Shown: positions 47,711 through 56,811 of the stretch, in pieces
Layout of the letters: every line of letters begins with the position of its first letter
How positions within the stretch are numbered: position 1 is the stretch's first letter
Assembly: GCA_902774685.1 (NCBI GenBank)
Contig: CACYJH010000024.1
Location: 28,503-92,502, forward strand
DNA length: 64,000 nucleotides
Reading direction: 5' to 3'
Source of the DNA: an uncultured Methanobrevibacter sp.
Lineage (GTDB): Archaea; Methanobacteriota; Methanobacteria; Methanobacteriales; Methanobacteriaceae
The notes under the pieces: generated by a model
Database searches by the model: none
Seen by the model: the letters and a program-made list of their open reading frames with translations, nothing else
What the model was told of the DNA's origin: nothing
Made by a program: the position numbers and the translations under genes

Positions 47711-47720
47711 TATATAAATG
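47711..47720 (-). promoter_or_regulatory. TATA box of the five-tRNA cluster
   Basis: CATTTATATA on the minus strand, preceded by GAAA (BRE-like), lies 70 bp before tRNA-Asn. All five tRNAs (Asn, Met/Ile2, Glu, Leu, His) are read in one direction with spacers of 5-48 bp, consistent with one transcript. Confidence 0.6.
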
Positions 47721-47910
47721 TTTCTATTACATAAATCAGATATCATTCAAAAATCCATATTACATCTATGCAAATATCCTCGTAAAAAAATCATTATAAG
47801 TTTATATTTACAAAATTTAATATATAAGAATATATTATAAATAAATAAGGAAATGGAAGATAAAAAGAAATAATTAATTGTTAAGAAATTAAAGACCAAA
47901 GGCGAAAACC

Positions 47911-48906
47911 ATGAACAGTATAAACAGCACTGAAACACTTGAATTGATTACAAAAGCTAACAATCTTAGCTTAAAAAAGGGATATGATGAAATAAGTCTT
48001 GAAAGGGCTGTTTTCTTATCATGGTGGTGCGATAAAGGAGATTGCAAATTCTGCTATATGAGCACTCAAAAGAATAAAATCAAGGATCCGACCAAGGCGA
48101 AACGTAGAGTAAACAACATATTGGCAGAAGCTGAAATGTGCAGCAGACTTGGATGGAATATAGAATTCCTTTCTGGAGGATACAAATCCTTTACAACTAA
48201 GGAAATCAAATCAATAGCTGAAAACATACACTCAATCACCGGAGATGGAGTATGGCTCAATACAGGAATAACCTCTGAATTGGAGGAATACGGAACTGAG
48301 ATAAAAGGCATCACAGGAGCTGTTGAAGCAGCAAATCCTGAGTTTCAAAAGATAGTCTGTCCAAGCAAGCCACTTGATCAAATCAGCGATATGTTGGATA
48401 CAGCAGGAGATCTCGGATTCAAGAAAGCAATCACAATAATACTTGGTCTTGGAGAAAGCTTCGAAGATGTGGAATATCTGAAGGATTACATCAGAGAACA
48501 TAAGATCGATAGAGTGATCTTCTATTCCCTAAATCCTCACCCAGAAACCGAATATGTAAACAGCTCCCAACCTGCATCATTATATTATGCTAAAGTGGTG
48601 TCTACAATAAGGCTTGAATTCCCAGATTTAGAGATTATCTGCGGAACCTGGACTGACAATTTGGCAAATATAGGAATACTTATTTTGAGTGGAGCCAATG
48701 GAATAACAAAATTCCCTCTCTTTAAGATGTTCGGTACAAAATATGGAAAAAGGGTGGAAGAGGAAGTCAAATGGACTGGAAGAACCCTAAAAGGAACATT
48801 TACTGATAAAAGCAAATTAGGCCCTGAAAAAAGTGAAATCAACCCAGAACTTGACCAATACATTAAAAGATACATTAAAGATTCCTTAAAGAACAAATAC
48901 AAATAA
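47911..48906 (+). CDS. Radical SAM protein with a CX4CX2C cluster
   Basis: The 331-residue protein carries FLSWWCDKGDCKFCYMST near residue 40: three cysteines spaced C-x4-C-x2-C, instead of the canonical C-x3-C-x2-C. Later features are IEFLSGGYKSF (GGE-like strand), TGAVEAANPEFQKIVCPSKPL and ITIILGLGESFEDV, the TIM-barrel stretches of radical SAM enzymes of the BioB/HydE kind. The substrate is unknown. An AAGG lies before the ATG. It is followed by gatB 306 bp later. Confidence 0.8.
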   Translation: MNSINSTETLELITKANNLSLKKGYDEISLERAVFLSWWCDKGDCKFCYMSTQKNKIKDPTKAKRRVNNILAEAEMCSRLGWNIEFLSGGYKSFTTKEIKSIAENIHSITGDGVWLNTGITSELEEYGTEIKGITGAVEAANPEFQKIVCPSKPLDQISDMLDTAGDLGFKKAITIILGLGESFEDVEYLKDYIREHKIDRVIFYSLNPHPETEYVNSSQPASLYYAKVVSTIRLEFPDLEIICGTWTDNLANIGILILSGANGITKFPLFKMFGTKYGKRVEEEVKWTGRTLKGTFTDKSKLGPEKSEINPELDQYIKRYIKDSLKNKYK

Positions 48907-49212
48907 GGAATCTAAAAACACCAAAAAATTCACTATAAAACTACCAATAAAATTCCATAAGTGTACTATAAAAATTCTATAGAATAAATATAAAAATTCC
49001 CTATATAATAGTCCATATAAAGATAATCTTTATAAATATAATAGTACATAAATTAACATAATATGAATTTATAGTTAATTAATATAACTTTTCTAAGATT
49101 TTTTAAGTTAACTAATTAGTTAGCTAATTATTCTTATTTAACTAAAATTAATCTAAATTAATTAAAATAAAAAATATTAAAAATCCTTGGAGGGATTAAT
49201 ATAGACGTAAAT

Positions 49213-50568
49213 ATGATGTGTGGACTTGAGATTCACGTACAGCTTGAAACTGACTCAAAATTATTTTGTAACTGTCCTACAAACTATCAGGAAGCACCAG
49301 CAAACACAAATGTTTGCCCAGTATGTTTAAATCAACCAGGTGCTAAACCATTTCCAACAAATGAAAAAGCGATTGAAAATGCTTTAATGATTTCATTAAT
49401 GCTTAACTGTAAAATTGATAAGAACTTCACTTATTTCATGAGAAAACACTATGATTATCCTGACTTGCCTTGCGGATATCAGAAAACTTCTGTACCTATA
49501 GGTTACGAAGGAGAATTGAATGGTGTAAGAATCAGAGAAATTCACATGGAAGAGGACCCTGGACAATACAAACCTGATAGAGGAATTGTAGACTTTAACC
49601 GTTCTGGAATCCCACTTATCGAGATTGTTACTGAACCTGATATGCACTCCCCAGAAGAAGCTCGTAACTTCTTGAAAGAACTTATTAGAGTATTGGAATA
49701 CAGTGGTGGAGCTCGTGGAGAAGGTACCATGAGAGCAGATGTAAACGTTTCCATCAACGGTGGAAACAGAGTGGAAATGAAAAACATCAACTCCATCAAA
49801 GGTGCATACAAAGCTTTGAACTTTGAAGTAATCAGACAAAAAAATCTCTTGAAAAGAGGTCGTGAAGTTAAACAGGAAACCAGAGCTTTCTTAGAATCAC
49901 AAATGATTACCGTTTCAATGAGGGATAAGGAAAATGCAGATGACTACAGATTCATCCCAGATCCAGATTTACCTCCAATGAAAATCAGCGATGATCAAAT
50001 CAATAAGGTTCTTGACGTAATGCCTGAAGCACCGCACAACAAAGTTAAAAGATTTATGGAAGAATACGGCATTGATGAAGAATCTGCAAAAGTCCTAACA
50101 TCTGAACTTGATTTAGCTCAATGTTATGAAGAAGTTGCTAAAGAAGTTGACCCTAAATTTGCAGCTAAATGGATGAGAGACGAACTTAAAAGAGTATTGA
50201 CTTACAATAAGCTTGACTTTGCAGACAGTGGAATTGTAGCGGATGACTTGATTGAATTATTCAACATGCTCCAGAATAAGGAAATCACCACTAAAGCAGG
50301 TCAAAGAATCATTGAACAAATGCCAAACAACAAACAAACTCCAAAAGCAATTGCTGAAGAGTTAGGATTGGTTGGTGTTGTAAAAGATGATGAAGTTAAA
50401 GCTGCAGCAAAACAAGCAGTTGAAGAAAATCCAAAAGCTGTGGAAGATTACCACAATGGTGAAAAAGCTTCATTAAACTTCTTGATGGGTCAAGTAATGA
50501 GATTGACCAAAGGAAAAGCAGATCCAAGAGAAACTGTAAAAATCCTTAAGGAATTACTTGAAGAATAA
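49213..50568 (+). CDS. gatB: Aspartyl/glutamyl-tRNA amidotransferase subunit B
   Basis: GatB is the kinase/tRNA-binding subunit that converts Asp-tRNA-Asn or Glu-tRNA-Gln to the amides. The protein starts CGLEIHVQLETDSKLFCNC (GLEIHVQL hallmark), has CPVCLNQPGAKP, KHYDYPDLPCGYQKT, ARGEGTMRADVNVSI and a C-terminal YqeY-like helical domain with ASLNFLMGQVMRLTKGKADP. The SD GGAGGG (49189-49194) is too far from ATG 49213 but well placed for an in-frame ATA at 49201, so four more N-terminal residues (start-DVN) may exist. Here tRNA-Asn and tRNA-Glu are encoded close by. Confidence 0.95.
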   Translation: MMCGLEIHVQLETDSKLFCNCPTNYQEAPANTNVCPVCLNQPGAKPFPTNEKAIENALMISLMLNCKIDKNFTYFMRKHYDYPDLPCGYQKTSVPIGYEGELNGVRIREIHMEEDPGQYKPDRGIVDFNRSGIPLIEIVTEPDMHSPEEARNFLKELIRVLEYSGGARGEGTMRADVNVSINGGNRVEMKNINSIKGAYKALNFEVIRQKNLLKRGREVKQETRAFLESQMITVSMRDKENADDYRFIPDPDLPPMKISDDQINKVLDVMPEAPHNKVKRFMEEYGIDEESAKVLTSELDLAQCYEEVAKEVDPKFAAKWMRDELKRVLTYNKLDFADSGIVADDLIELFNMLQNKEITTKAGQRIIEQMPNNKQTPKAIAEELGLVGVVKDDEVKAAAKQAVEENPKAVEDYHNGEKASLNFLMGQVMRLTKGKADPRETVKILKELLEE

Positions 50569-50607
50569 TGAACTAACTTTTATAAATTGTATCATAGAGG
50601 TGAAAGA

Positions 50608-51447
50608 ATGGATACGGAAAAAGCTACAGTAAAAGATTACATGACAAAGAATGTATATACTGTAAGATATGATACACTTAATAAAGATGTAATTCAATTA
50701 ATGAAAGAAACAAAGCACGACGGTTATCCAGTTGTAGACGAAAACCAACAGATTGTTGGAATAATAACTGCTTATGACTTATTGTTAAAGGACTGGGAAA
50801 CCGAATTTGTCAGCGGAATCATGTCTAAGGAAGTAATCGTTGCAAGAGAGGATATGCACATCAACGATGCTTCAAGAGTAATGTTCAGACATGGAATCTC
50901 AAGACTTCCTGTAGTGGATAAGGAAAGACATGTAAAAGGAATTATGACCAATACAGATATTGTAAGGTCACATATTGAAAGGTCCACTCCAACTAAAGTA
51001 AGTGCATTCAGAGAAACCATGGAAAAACTCTATGACATCAAGACCACATTGACAAGAGAAGCTGTACCTGTTGAAAAGATAAAGCCTACTCAAGATAGGG
51101 TTTATGCTGATGAATTGCAAGGAAGAACCTACGAACTTGAAAAAGGATTGGCAGAACCTACCATTGTAGTTAAAACTGGAGACAGATACATCTTGGTTGA
51201 TGGCCACCACAGGGCAGTTGCATCTGTGAAATTAGGTTTGGACAAGATTGATTCCTACGTAGTGGATTTCAATAAGGACATTACATTAGGAATGGAAAAA
51301 ACCGCTGAAAAGCAAGGATTGAAAACCTTCAATGACATAACCATTATCGATGATGATCAACATCCTTTAATAGCTTTAACTGAAACCATTAAAACTTCAA
51401 ATCAGAAAAAGCATCAAGAAGAAGTAATGCAAAAAAGAAACAGTTAA
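50608..51447 (+). CDS. CBS-pair protein fused to a ParB/SerK-like domain
   Basis: Residues 1-125 are two CBS domains (VKDYMTKNVYTVRYDTLN and MSKEVIVAREDMHINDASRVMFRHGISRLPVV). From about 150 a ParB-N type domain follows, with VPVEKIKPTQDRVYADELQGRTYEL and the hallmark YILVDGHHRAVASVKLGLDKI. Archaeal SerK (free serine kinase) has the same DGHHR motif, so this may be a nucleotide-regulated kinase or a regulator; not decidable here. SD GAGGTGA supports ATG at 50608 rather than 50587. It follows gatB by 39 bp and precedes hisE by 35 bp. Confidence 0.8.
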   Translation: MDTEKATVKDYMTKNVYTVRYDTLNKDVIQLMKETKHDGYPVVDENQQIVGIITAYDLLLKDWETEFVSGIMSKEVIVAREDMHINDASRVMFRHGISRLPVVDKERHVKGIMTNTDIVRSHIERSTPTKVSAFRETMEKLYDIKTTLTREAVPVEKIKPTQDRVYADELQGRTYELEKGLAEPTIVVKTGDRYILVDGHHRAVASVKLGLDKIDSYVVDFNKDITLGMEKTAEKQGLKTFNDITIIDDDQHPLIALTETIKTSNQKKHQEEVMQKRNS

Positions 51448-51482
51448 AATAAATAAAATAGTTAAAGCAAAGGAGTGAAATC

Positions 51483-51773
51483 ATGGCAAATGATGAAATC
51501 ATAAGAGAAGTATACAAAGTATTGGAAAGTCGTAGAGACTCACCTATAGATTCCTATACTTCAAACATCATGAAAGATAGTGATAAAAAAGCAGAGGATA
51601 AGATCCTTGAAAAAATAGCTGAAGAATGTGGAGAAACCCTTATTGCATCAAAAAATGATGAAAATTTGGTTTACGAATCTGTTGATTTGATTTTCCACAC
51701 ATTGCTCCTTTTGGTTTACAAAGGAGTTAGCTATGATGAAATATTAGAAGAGTTCCAAAGAAGAAGAAAATAA
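51483..51773 (+). CDS. hisE: Phosphoribosyl-ATP pyrophosphatase HisE
   Basis: HisE hydrolyses PR-ATP to PR-AMP in histidine synthesis. The 96-residue helical protein has the MazG-fold metal motif [16 protein letters not shown] and [20 protein letters not shown] (the ExxxD helix). SD GGAGTGAAATC precedes ATG. A stem AAGAAGA/TCTTCTT near 51764-51797 followed by T-runs can be its terminator. Confidence 0.93.
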   Translation: MANDEIIREVYKVLESRRDSPIDSYTSNIMKDSDKKAEDKILEKIAEECGETLIASKNDENLVYESVDLIFHTLLLLVYKGVSYDEILEEFQRRRK

Positions 51774-51842
51774 TTTTCATTTATCTCTTCTTTTTTTTAT
51801 TGAAAAAATAATTAGTTTTATATATTACGAATTAAAAATAAC

Positions 51843-52475
51843 TTATTTTAAAATCAATTCCATATTACGCATCCCTCTTTTTTTACCAGGAATACCAAAT
51901 GATTTTTTCTTGAATACCTTAAATCCTTTAGAGCTGTATAGTCTGAATGCACCATCATTTCTAAAGTCTGCATCCAAAACCACTCTTTTGCAATCCAAAT
52001 CCTTTGCAAGTTGAATCAATTGATCCAATGCTTCTGTACCATAGCCCTTTCCTCTTTGATTGGAGCAAATGGCTAATTCACAGATGTAAAAATCATCATC
52101 TTCAACATCAACCAAAACAAAATTATCCATAAAAGACACTTTGGAAAGCCCTAAAGCTTCACTGAATCCAAGGGTTTTAAATTGATTTTTAATGTCTCCG
52201 AAAAGGGAATGCTGCACTCCTTTTCCACCATTGAACATTCCGATAATCTCTTTTTCTTCCTTGTCTTCATCATCAAAAAAGACATAGAATAGATCATTTT
52301 CATCCACTTCAGCATCATCGGCAAAATCAATTAGGAGCAATCTATTCTTAATAGCTTCCACACCTTCATCCTTTGATTTGAAAACATGCTTGAATGTTCT
52401 ATAATCAACATCATAGATGAGTTCAGCCACTTTATAGACATCATGAATTTCTGGATTAAAATCTCTAAAAATCAA
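51843..52475 (-). CDS. GNAT family N-acetyltransferase
   Basis: The core ELAICSNQRGKGYGTEALDQLI (the acetyl-CoA loop R/Q-x-x-G-x-G/A), RVVLDADFRNDGAFRLYSSKGFKVFK and the N-terminal IHDVYKVAELIYDVDYRTF place it in the GNAT superfamily. The frame opens at 52529 with a run of Ile/Phe residues that looks like a membrane segment. However, GGTG at 52482-52485 with 6-nt spacing fits a TTG start at 52475, so I judge the hydrophobic stretch to be untranslated. The substrate is unknown. It follows larB on the same strand. Confidence 0.8.
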   Translation of the reverse strand: MIFRDFNPEIHDVYKVAELIYDVDYRTFKHVFKSKDEGVEAIKNRLLLIDFADDAEVDENDLFYVFFDDEDKEEKEIIGMFNGGKGVQHSLFGDIKNQFKTLGFSEALGLSKVSFMDNFVLVDVEDDDFYICELAICSNQRGKGYGTEALDQLIQLAKDLDCKRVVLDADFRNDGAFRLYSSKGFKVFKKKSFGIPGKKRGMRNMELILK

Positions 52476-52530
52476 TATAAACACCAATATACAAAATAAA
52501 ATTTTTAAAATAATAAAAATAATAATCAAA

Positions 52531-53361
52531 TTATTCTTTAGACATTCTTACTTTTTTAGCAATTCCCTTGGCAATGGTTAAAGCACAAACCCCCGCACCG
52601 AATCCATTATCAATATTTACAACAGATAATCCTGGAGCGCAGGACTGCAACATTGAATACAATGCTGCCTTACCATCTGCACCGATTCCATAACCTACAG
52701 AAGTTGGAACTGCAATTACAGGAGCGTCCACCAAACCTGCTACAACAGAAGGCAATGCTCCTTCCATTCCTGCACAAACGATAAATGCAGAAACATCCTC
52801 TTCCACCATATGTGCAATTTGCGGGAAAAGCCTATGAATTCCTGCAACACCGATATCATAGGAACTGATGACTTCACATCCTCCCTGTTCAACAATGACT
52901 TTCGCTTCCTCAGCGATTGGAATGTCAGAGGTTCCAGCAGTCAAAAGCCCTACCTTGCCATATTCCGGATTGAAGTCAACTAAAGAATCCTTATAGATTA
53001 TCAGGATTTTAGCTCTCTTATTGTAATCAAACTTGATTCCCTTTTCAAGAAGGTAAGCCAAATCTTTTTCCAATGATTCATATCTTTCCTTAGATAATCT
53101 TGTAATGATAATGTTGTTTTTCAATTCAAGTGAATCATTGCCGGATTCCTGTTTTTCAAAAAATCTTTTAATGATAAATAGCAAATCATCATAATCCTTG
53201 CTATCTGCTAAAATAGCTTCCGGAAATCCGGTTCTTTCCTTACGGGAAGTGTCTATTTGAGCCACCTCATCCAATTCCCTAATGCTTTCAGCCTTTAAAA
53301 GAGTCTCACATTCTTCAATTGAAATTTCACCTTCAGCAAGACTTTTAAGAATTTCTTTCAT
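52531..53361 (-). CDS. larB: LarB, pyridinium-3,5-biscarboxylate mononucleotide synthase
   Basis: LarB carboxylates nicotinic acid adenine dinucleotide in making the nickel-pincer cofactor; related to PurE. The 276-residue protein has a helical N-terminus and the PurE-like half with VGLLTAGTSDIPIAEEAKV, GVAGIHRLFPQ, FIVCAGMEGALPSVVAGL, PVIAVPTSVGYG and INIDNGFGAG-type VVNIDNGFGAGVCALTIA. SD GTGATAAA precedes ATG. Archaeal larB often occurs without larA, so the purpose of the product is open. Confidence 0.9.
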   Translation of the reverse strand: MKEILKSLAEGEISIEECETLLKAESIRELDEVAQIDTSRKERTGFPEAILADSKDYDDLLFIIKRFFEKQESGNDSLELKNNIIITRLSKERYESLEKDLAYLLEKGIKFDYNKRAKILIIYKDSLVDFNPEYGKVGLLTAGTSDIPIAEEAKVIVEQGGCEVISSYDIGVAGIHRLFPQIAHMVEEDVSAFIVCAGMEGALPSVVAGLVDAPVIAVPTSVGYGIGADGKAALYSMLQSCAPGLSVVNIDNGFGAGVCALTIAKGIAKKVRMSKE

Positions 53362-53526
53362 TTTATCACAAACATTATAAAATAAATTTTTCAGTTAAAT
53401 CGAAAATATTATATTAAAAAGATTTATAATTACTATAATATATAATTATTATATTGATTATTAATTATATTCAATTATTTATTATATTTGATTATCTTTA
53501 AAATTATAATCTATTAAATTTTATTT

Positions 53527-55935
53527 ATGGTGGAACAAGTGAAAACAGAAAAGGTATTGGTAGAAGGGATAGTGCAGGGAGTAGGATTCAGACCCTTCGT
53601 ATATAGGATAGCTACTGAATTGGAATTGACAGGTTATGTAAGAAACTTGGGAAATGTAGTTGAGATAATAATCCAAGGTTCCGATGAACAGATAGCTGAC
53701 TTTATATTCAAACTCCAAAATGAACTTCCACCAATAGCTAAAATAAACAACTTAGAAACTGAAGAACTTGAAGATGATGAAGAATATGCTGATTTTACAA
53801 TAAAGGAAAGTTCAGACAGTTTCTCAGGAACATCTGTCATTCCGCCGGATTTAGCAATCTGCGATAAATGTTTGGAGGAAATAAACGATCCAAACAACAG
53901 AAGATACAATTATCCTTTCAATGCATGTACAGATTGTGGACCACGTTTTACCGTAATTGAAAACGTTCCATACGATAGGGACAAGACCACAATGGATGAT
54001 TTCCCATTATGCGAAGACTGTGAAGTGGAATATAAAAACCCTCTTGACAGACGTTATCACGCAGAAGCAAGCTGCTGTGAAGTCTGTGGACCATCCTTGG
54101 AATTATATAAGAATGATGATCAAACTCCAGTTAAGGTTGATTGTGAGGACCCTTTAAAAGAAACTGCAAAGCTCCTCGATGAAGGCAAGATATTTGCAAT
54201 TAAGGGAATTGGTGGAACACACTTGGTTGCCAATGTGATGTTGGAAGATACTGTTAATCTTTTAAGGGAAAGATTAGGCAGAGAAAACCAGGCATTTGCA
54301 GTGATGAGCCCAGATATTGAAACCGTCAAGGGATATGCAATGGTTTCTGAAGCTGAAGAGGAAACATTATTGTCAAAGGAAAGGCCTATCGTCATCCTCA
54401 AAAAGAATGAAAGCTATGATTTTGCACAGTCAGTTTCACCAGGATTGCATAACATTGGAGTTATGTTGCCATATGCTCCTTTGCATCACTTATTGTTCAA
54501 TCATACTGACACTCCAGCATACATTATGACTTCCGCAAATGTTCCTGGAGAGCCAATGATGATTACAAATGAGGAAATACTCAAAAACCTCGATACAATA
54601 GCTGACTATTACCTCATTCACAACAGAAGAATATTGAATAGATGCGATGATTCTGTAGCAAGATTCAGAAACAATGAGCTTGCTTTCATAAGACGTTCCA
54701 GAGGATACACTCCAGAACCTTATGACCTAAAAGGAAAATATACAGATTTGAATCCTGAATTCGACAATCTGAATGTCCTTGCTCTTGGTCCTGAACTTGA
54801 TGTTACATTTACTATCCTAAAGAATTCAAAGGCATATGTATCACAGCATATTGGAAATACAAACAAATACAGAACCTATGAATTCCTGCAAGAAGCCATC
54901 AAGCATATGATGAGGATTACAAAAACAGACAGTTTCGATGCAATAGCTTGCGATTTGCATCCACAATTCTTTACAACAAGATTGGCAAAGGAATATGCAG
55001 AAGAATATGATTGCCCACTTATTCCAGTGCAGCATCATCATGCTCATGGAATTTCACTGTTGAATGACCATTACACAAATGACCAAAACAATGATATGAT
55101 CATAATAGCTGCAGATGGAGTAGGATATGGTGGAGACGGCAACTCCTGGGGAGGAGAAATATTATACACAAACATCAAGGAATATGAAAGAACCGCTTCC
55201 CTAATGCCTCAAAAGATGCCTGGTGGAGACTTATGCACCAAATTCCCAGTTAGAATGTTGGCATCAATATTAGCAAATCCAAATAGTGACTACGAAAATG
55301 AGAAGTACACTGAAGATTATGTAAATGAACTATTAAACAAAAATTACGTTGATTCATTCCAGCATGGTGCAATTGAAATAAAAAGCCTATTCAGGCAAAT
55401 GGAAACCAATCTCAATGTTGGAATAAATACAAGTACAGGAAGAGTTCTTGATTCAGTATCAACTGCACTCCACATCTGTGACAAAAGAAGCTATGAAGGA
55501 GAGGCTTCCATGAAATTGGAATCCTATGCATATGATTACAAGGAAGATGACAATCTCGAGGATTTCCCAATAATAATCAAGGAATACGAAGATGAAAACG
55601 GCACCAGAAAGATTCTTGATACAACAGCAATTATGAGATATGTTGTAGATAAAATAGAAGAAGGAGAAGACCTTCATAAGATTGCAGTTGCAGGACAAAA
55701 GGCAGTGAGTGTAGGACTTGCCAAACTTGCAGTTGAATCTGCAAGAGAAAAAGGAATTAAAACAATAGGTGCAACTGGTGGAGTATTCTACAACGAAGCA
55801 ATCACATCACATATCAAGGAATATGTTGAAAATGAGGGATTTGAATTTATTCAGCATATCAACTCATGTCCTGGAGACGGATCAGTATCCTTAGGACAGG
55901 CAATTGTTGCTGGAATAAGATTAAAAGATTTATAA
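53527..55935 (+). CDS. hypF: Carbamoyltransferase HypF
   Basis: HypF uses carbamoyl phosphate and ATP to supply the CN ligands of [NiFe] hydrogenases with HypE. The 802 residues have all domains: acylphosphatase (1-90, [21 protein letters not shown]), two zinc-finger motifs with C-x2-C-x18-C-x2-C (about 115-190: ICDKC, CTDCGP, LCEDC, CCEVCGP), the YrdC-like domain (about 205-380) and the C-terminal Kae1-like domain with [11 protein letters not shown] and [20 protein letters not shown]. No SD lies before ATG 53527; GTG 53539 has one (GGTGGA), so 12 bases may be lost. Ehb is the natural client. Confidence 0.95.
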   Translation: MVEQVKTEKVLVEGIVQGVGFRPFVYRIATELELTGYVRNLGNVVEIIIQGSDEQIADFIFKLQNELPPIAKINNLETEELEDDEEYADFTIKESSDSFSGTSVIPPDLAICDKCLEEINDPNNRRYNYPFNACTDCGPRFTVIENVPYDRDKTTMDDFPLCEDCEVEYKNPLDRRYHAEASCCEVCGPSLELYKNDDQTPVKVDCEDPLKETAKLLDEGKIFAIKGIGGTHLVANVMLEDTVNLLRERLGRENQAFAVMSPDIETVKGYAMVSEAEEETLLSKERPIVILKKNESYDFAQSVSPGLHNIGVMLPYAPLHHLLFNHTDTPAYIMTSANVPGEPMMITNEEILKNLDTIADYYLIHNRRILNRCDDSVARFRNNELAFIRRSRGYTPEPYDLKGKYTDLNPEFDNLNVLALGPELDVTFTILKNSKAYVSQHIGNTNKYRTYEFLQEAIKHMMRITKTDSFDAIACDLHPQFFTTRLAKEYAEEYDCPLIPVQHHHAHGISLLNDHYTNDQNNDMIIIAADGVGYGGDGNSWGGEILYTNIKEYERTASLMPQKMPGGDLCTKFPVRMLASILANPNSDYENEKYTEDYVNELLNKNYVDSFQHGAIEIKSLFRQMETNLNVGINTSTGRVLDSVSTALHICDKRSYEGEASMKLESYAYDYKEDDNLEDFPIIIKEYEDENGTRKILDTTAIMRYVVDKIEEGEDLHKIAVAGQKAVSVGLAKLAVESAREKGIKTIGATGGVFYNEAITSHIKEYVENEGFEFIQHINSCPGDGSVSLGQAIVAGIRLKDL

Positions 55936-56045
55936 AAATAGTAAAAATAGTAAAATTAGAAAGAAAATAAAAAGATAATAAATATTATATTATTATGTTA
56001 ATTATAATTAATTATTTATTTTATAATAACTTCTTTTATTAATAA

Positions 56046-56555
56046 TTAATATCTATTATAAGTTCTTTCTAAAATGTATTCAGCTCTTTCCTTCAAGTTG
56101 TCGTATAAACGTATTTGAGCTTTCAATTCTTCAATAGCTTCTGTATGGCCTTGATCTATTCTTTTTTCAATATCCAATAATTTTGACCATTCATCACCAG
56201 AAGGCAATTGTTTGATATCATTATTAGGATTTAATAAATCTTCAGAAAAAGATACATTGAATGAGTTTTTAGTAATTGTAATATGCACATTCACATCATT
56301 TGGCATGTCATAATACTTACGAGGGCGGCCTCTAACAACTTTTTTTGTTGAAGATGTCAAGATACCTACATCTTCCATAGCCCTTAAATGCTCAATGATA
56401 GCTTTCTGACCTATTTGGAGCTCTTGAGATATTTCACTAACAAATCTTGGCTCTTCTCTTAAAAGATCCATGATGTCACGTCTGGTCTTGCATCCCATAA
56501 CATCAAGAATCGCTTCCATATCAACATCATTCTGTTGACCTTGATTGTGTTCCAT
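56046..56555 (-). CDS. ArsR-type winged-helix repressor, likely heat-shock regulator
   Basis: The 169-residue protein has an N-terminal winged helix: ILDVMGCKTRRDIMDLLREEPRFVSEISQELQIGQKAIIEHLRAMEDVGIL, with a basic wing VVRGRPRKYY. The remainder is a helical domain (about 100-165). It sits divergent to grpE, and in Methanothermobacter a similar gene lies next to grpE-dnaK-dnaJ; Archaeoglobus HSR1 (same fold type) controls heat-shock genes through CTAAC-N5-GTTAG. Three TAAC-N5-GTTA palindromes lie in the shared upstream region, so this is the likely binder and is possibly autoregulated. Confidence 0.8.
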   Translation of the reverse strand: MEHNQGQQNDVDMEAILDVMGCKTRRDIMDLLREEPRFVSEISQELQIGQKAIIEHLRAMEDVGILTSSTKKVVRGRPRKYYDMPNDVNVHITITKNSFNVSFSEDLLNPNNDIKQLPSGDEWSKLLDIEKRIDQGHTEAIEELKAQIRLYDNLKERAEYILERTYNRY

Positions 56556-56729
56556 ATTTTGACCTCCATTTCTTAAAATATATAATTATAAAATAGTATT
56601 TATTGTTTAATATGAAATTTTATTATGAATTTTCTTCTTAAAATTATGTTATTATTATATTCTTTTTATTATGAGTAAAAAAAATTCATAAAACTTTCTA
56701 CAATAAAATATAAGTCATAAGTATTATAT

Positions 56730-56742
56730 TAACTTTTTGTTA
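56730..56742. promoter_or_regulatory. HSR1-like operator 1 (TAAC-N5-GTTA)
   Basis: TAACTTTTTGTTA. It lies between the leftward TATA-like sequence (56721-56730) and the grpE BRE (56750), so it can act on both promoters. Confidence 0.65.
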
Positions 56743-56749
56743 CTAAAAA

Positions 56750-56765
56750 CCGAAATCTTTATATA
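56750..56765 (+). promoter_or_regulatory. grpE core promoter (BRE-TATA)
   Basis: CCGAAA (BRE, 56750-56755) is followed by TTTATATA (56758-56765). The predicted transcription start is about 56785-56790. This leaves about 420 nt before the grpE start at 57210. The TATA end overlaps operator 2. Confidence 0.7.
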
Positions 56766-56776
56766 ACATTTTGTTA
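56764..56776. promoter_or_regulatory. HSR1-like operator 2 (TAAC-N5-GTTA)
   Basis: TAACATTTTGTTA, 34 bp from operator 1, overlapping the last two bases of the grpE TATA box. A bound repressor here would block TBP/TFB or RNA polymerase. Confidence 0.7.
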
Positions 56777-56798
56777 CTATAATAAGTATAGAGAAAGA

Positions 56799-56811
56799 TA
56801 ACATTTTGTTA
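56799..56811. promoter_or_regulatory. HSR1-like operator 3 (TAAC-N5-GTTA)
   Basis: TAACATTTTGTTA, identical to operator 2 and 35 bp from it, about 10 nt past the predicted transcription start. Confidence 0.65.
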
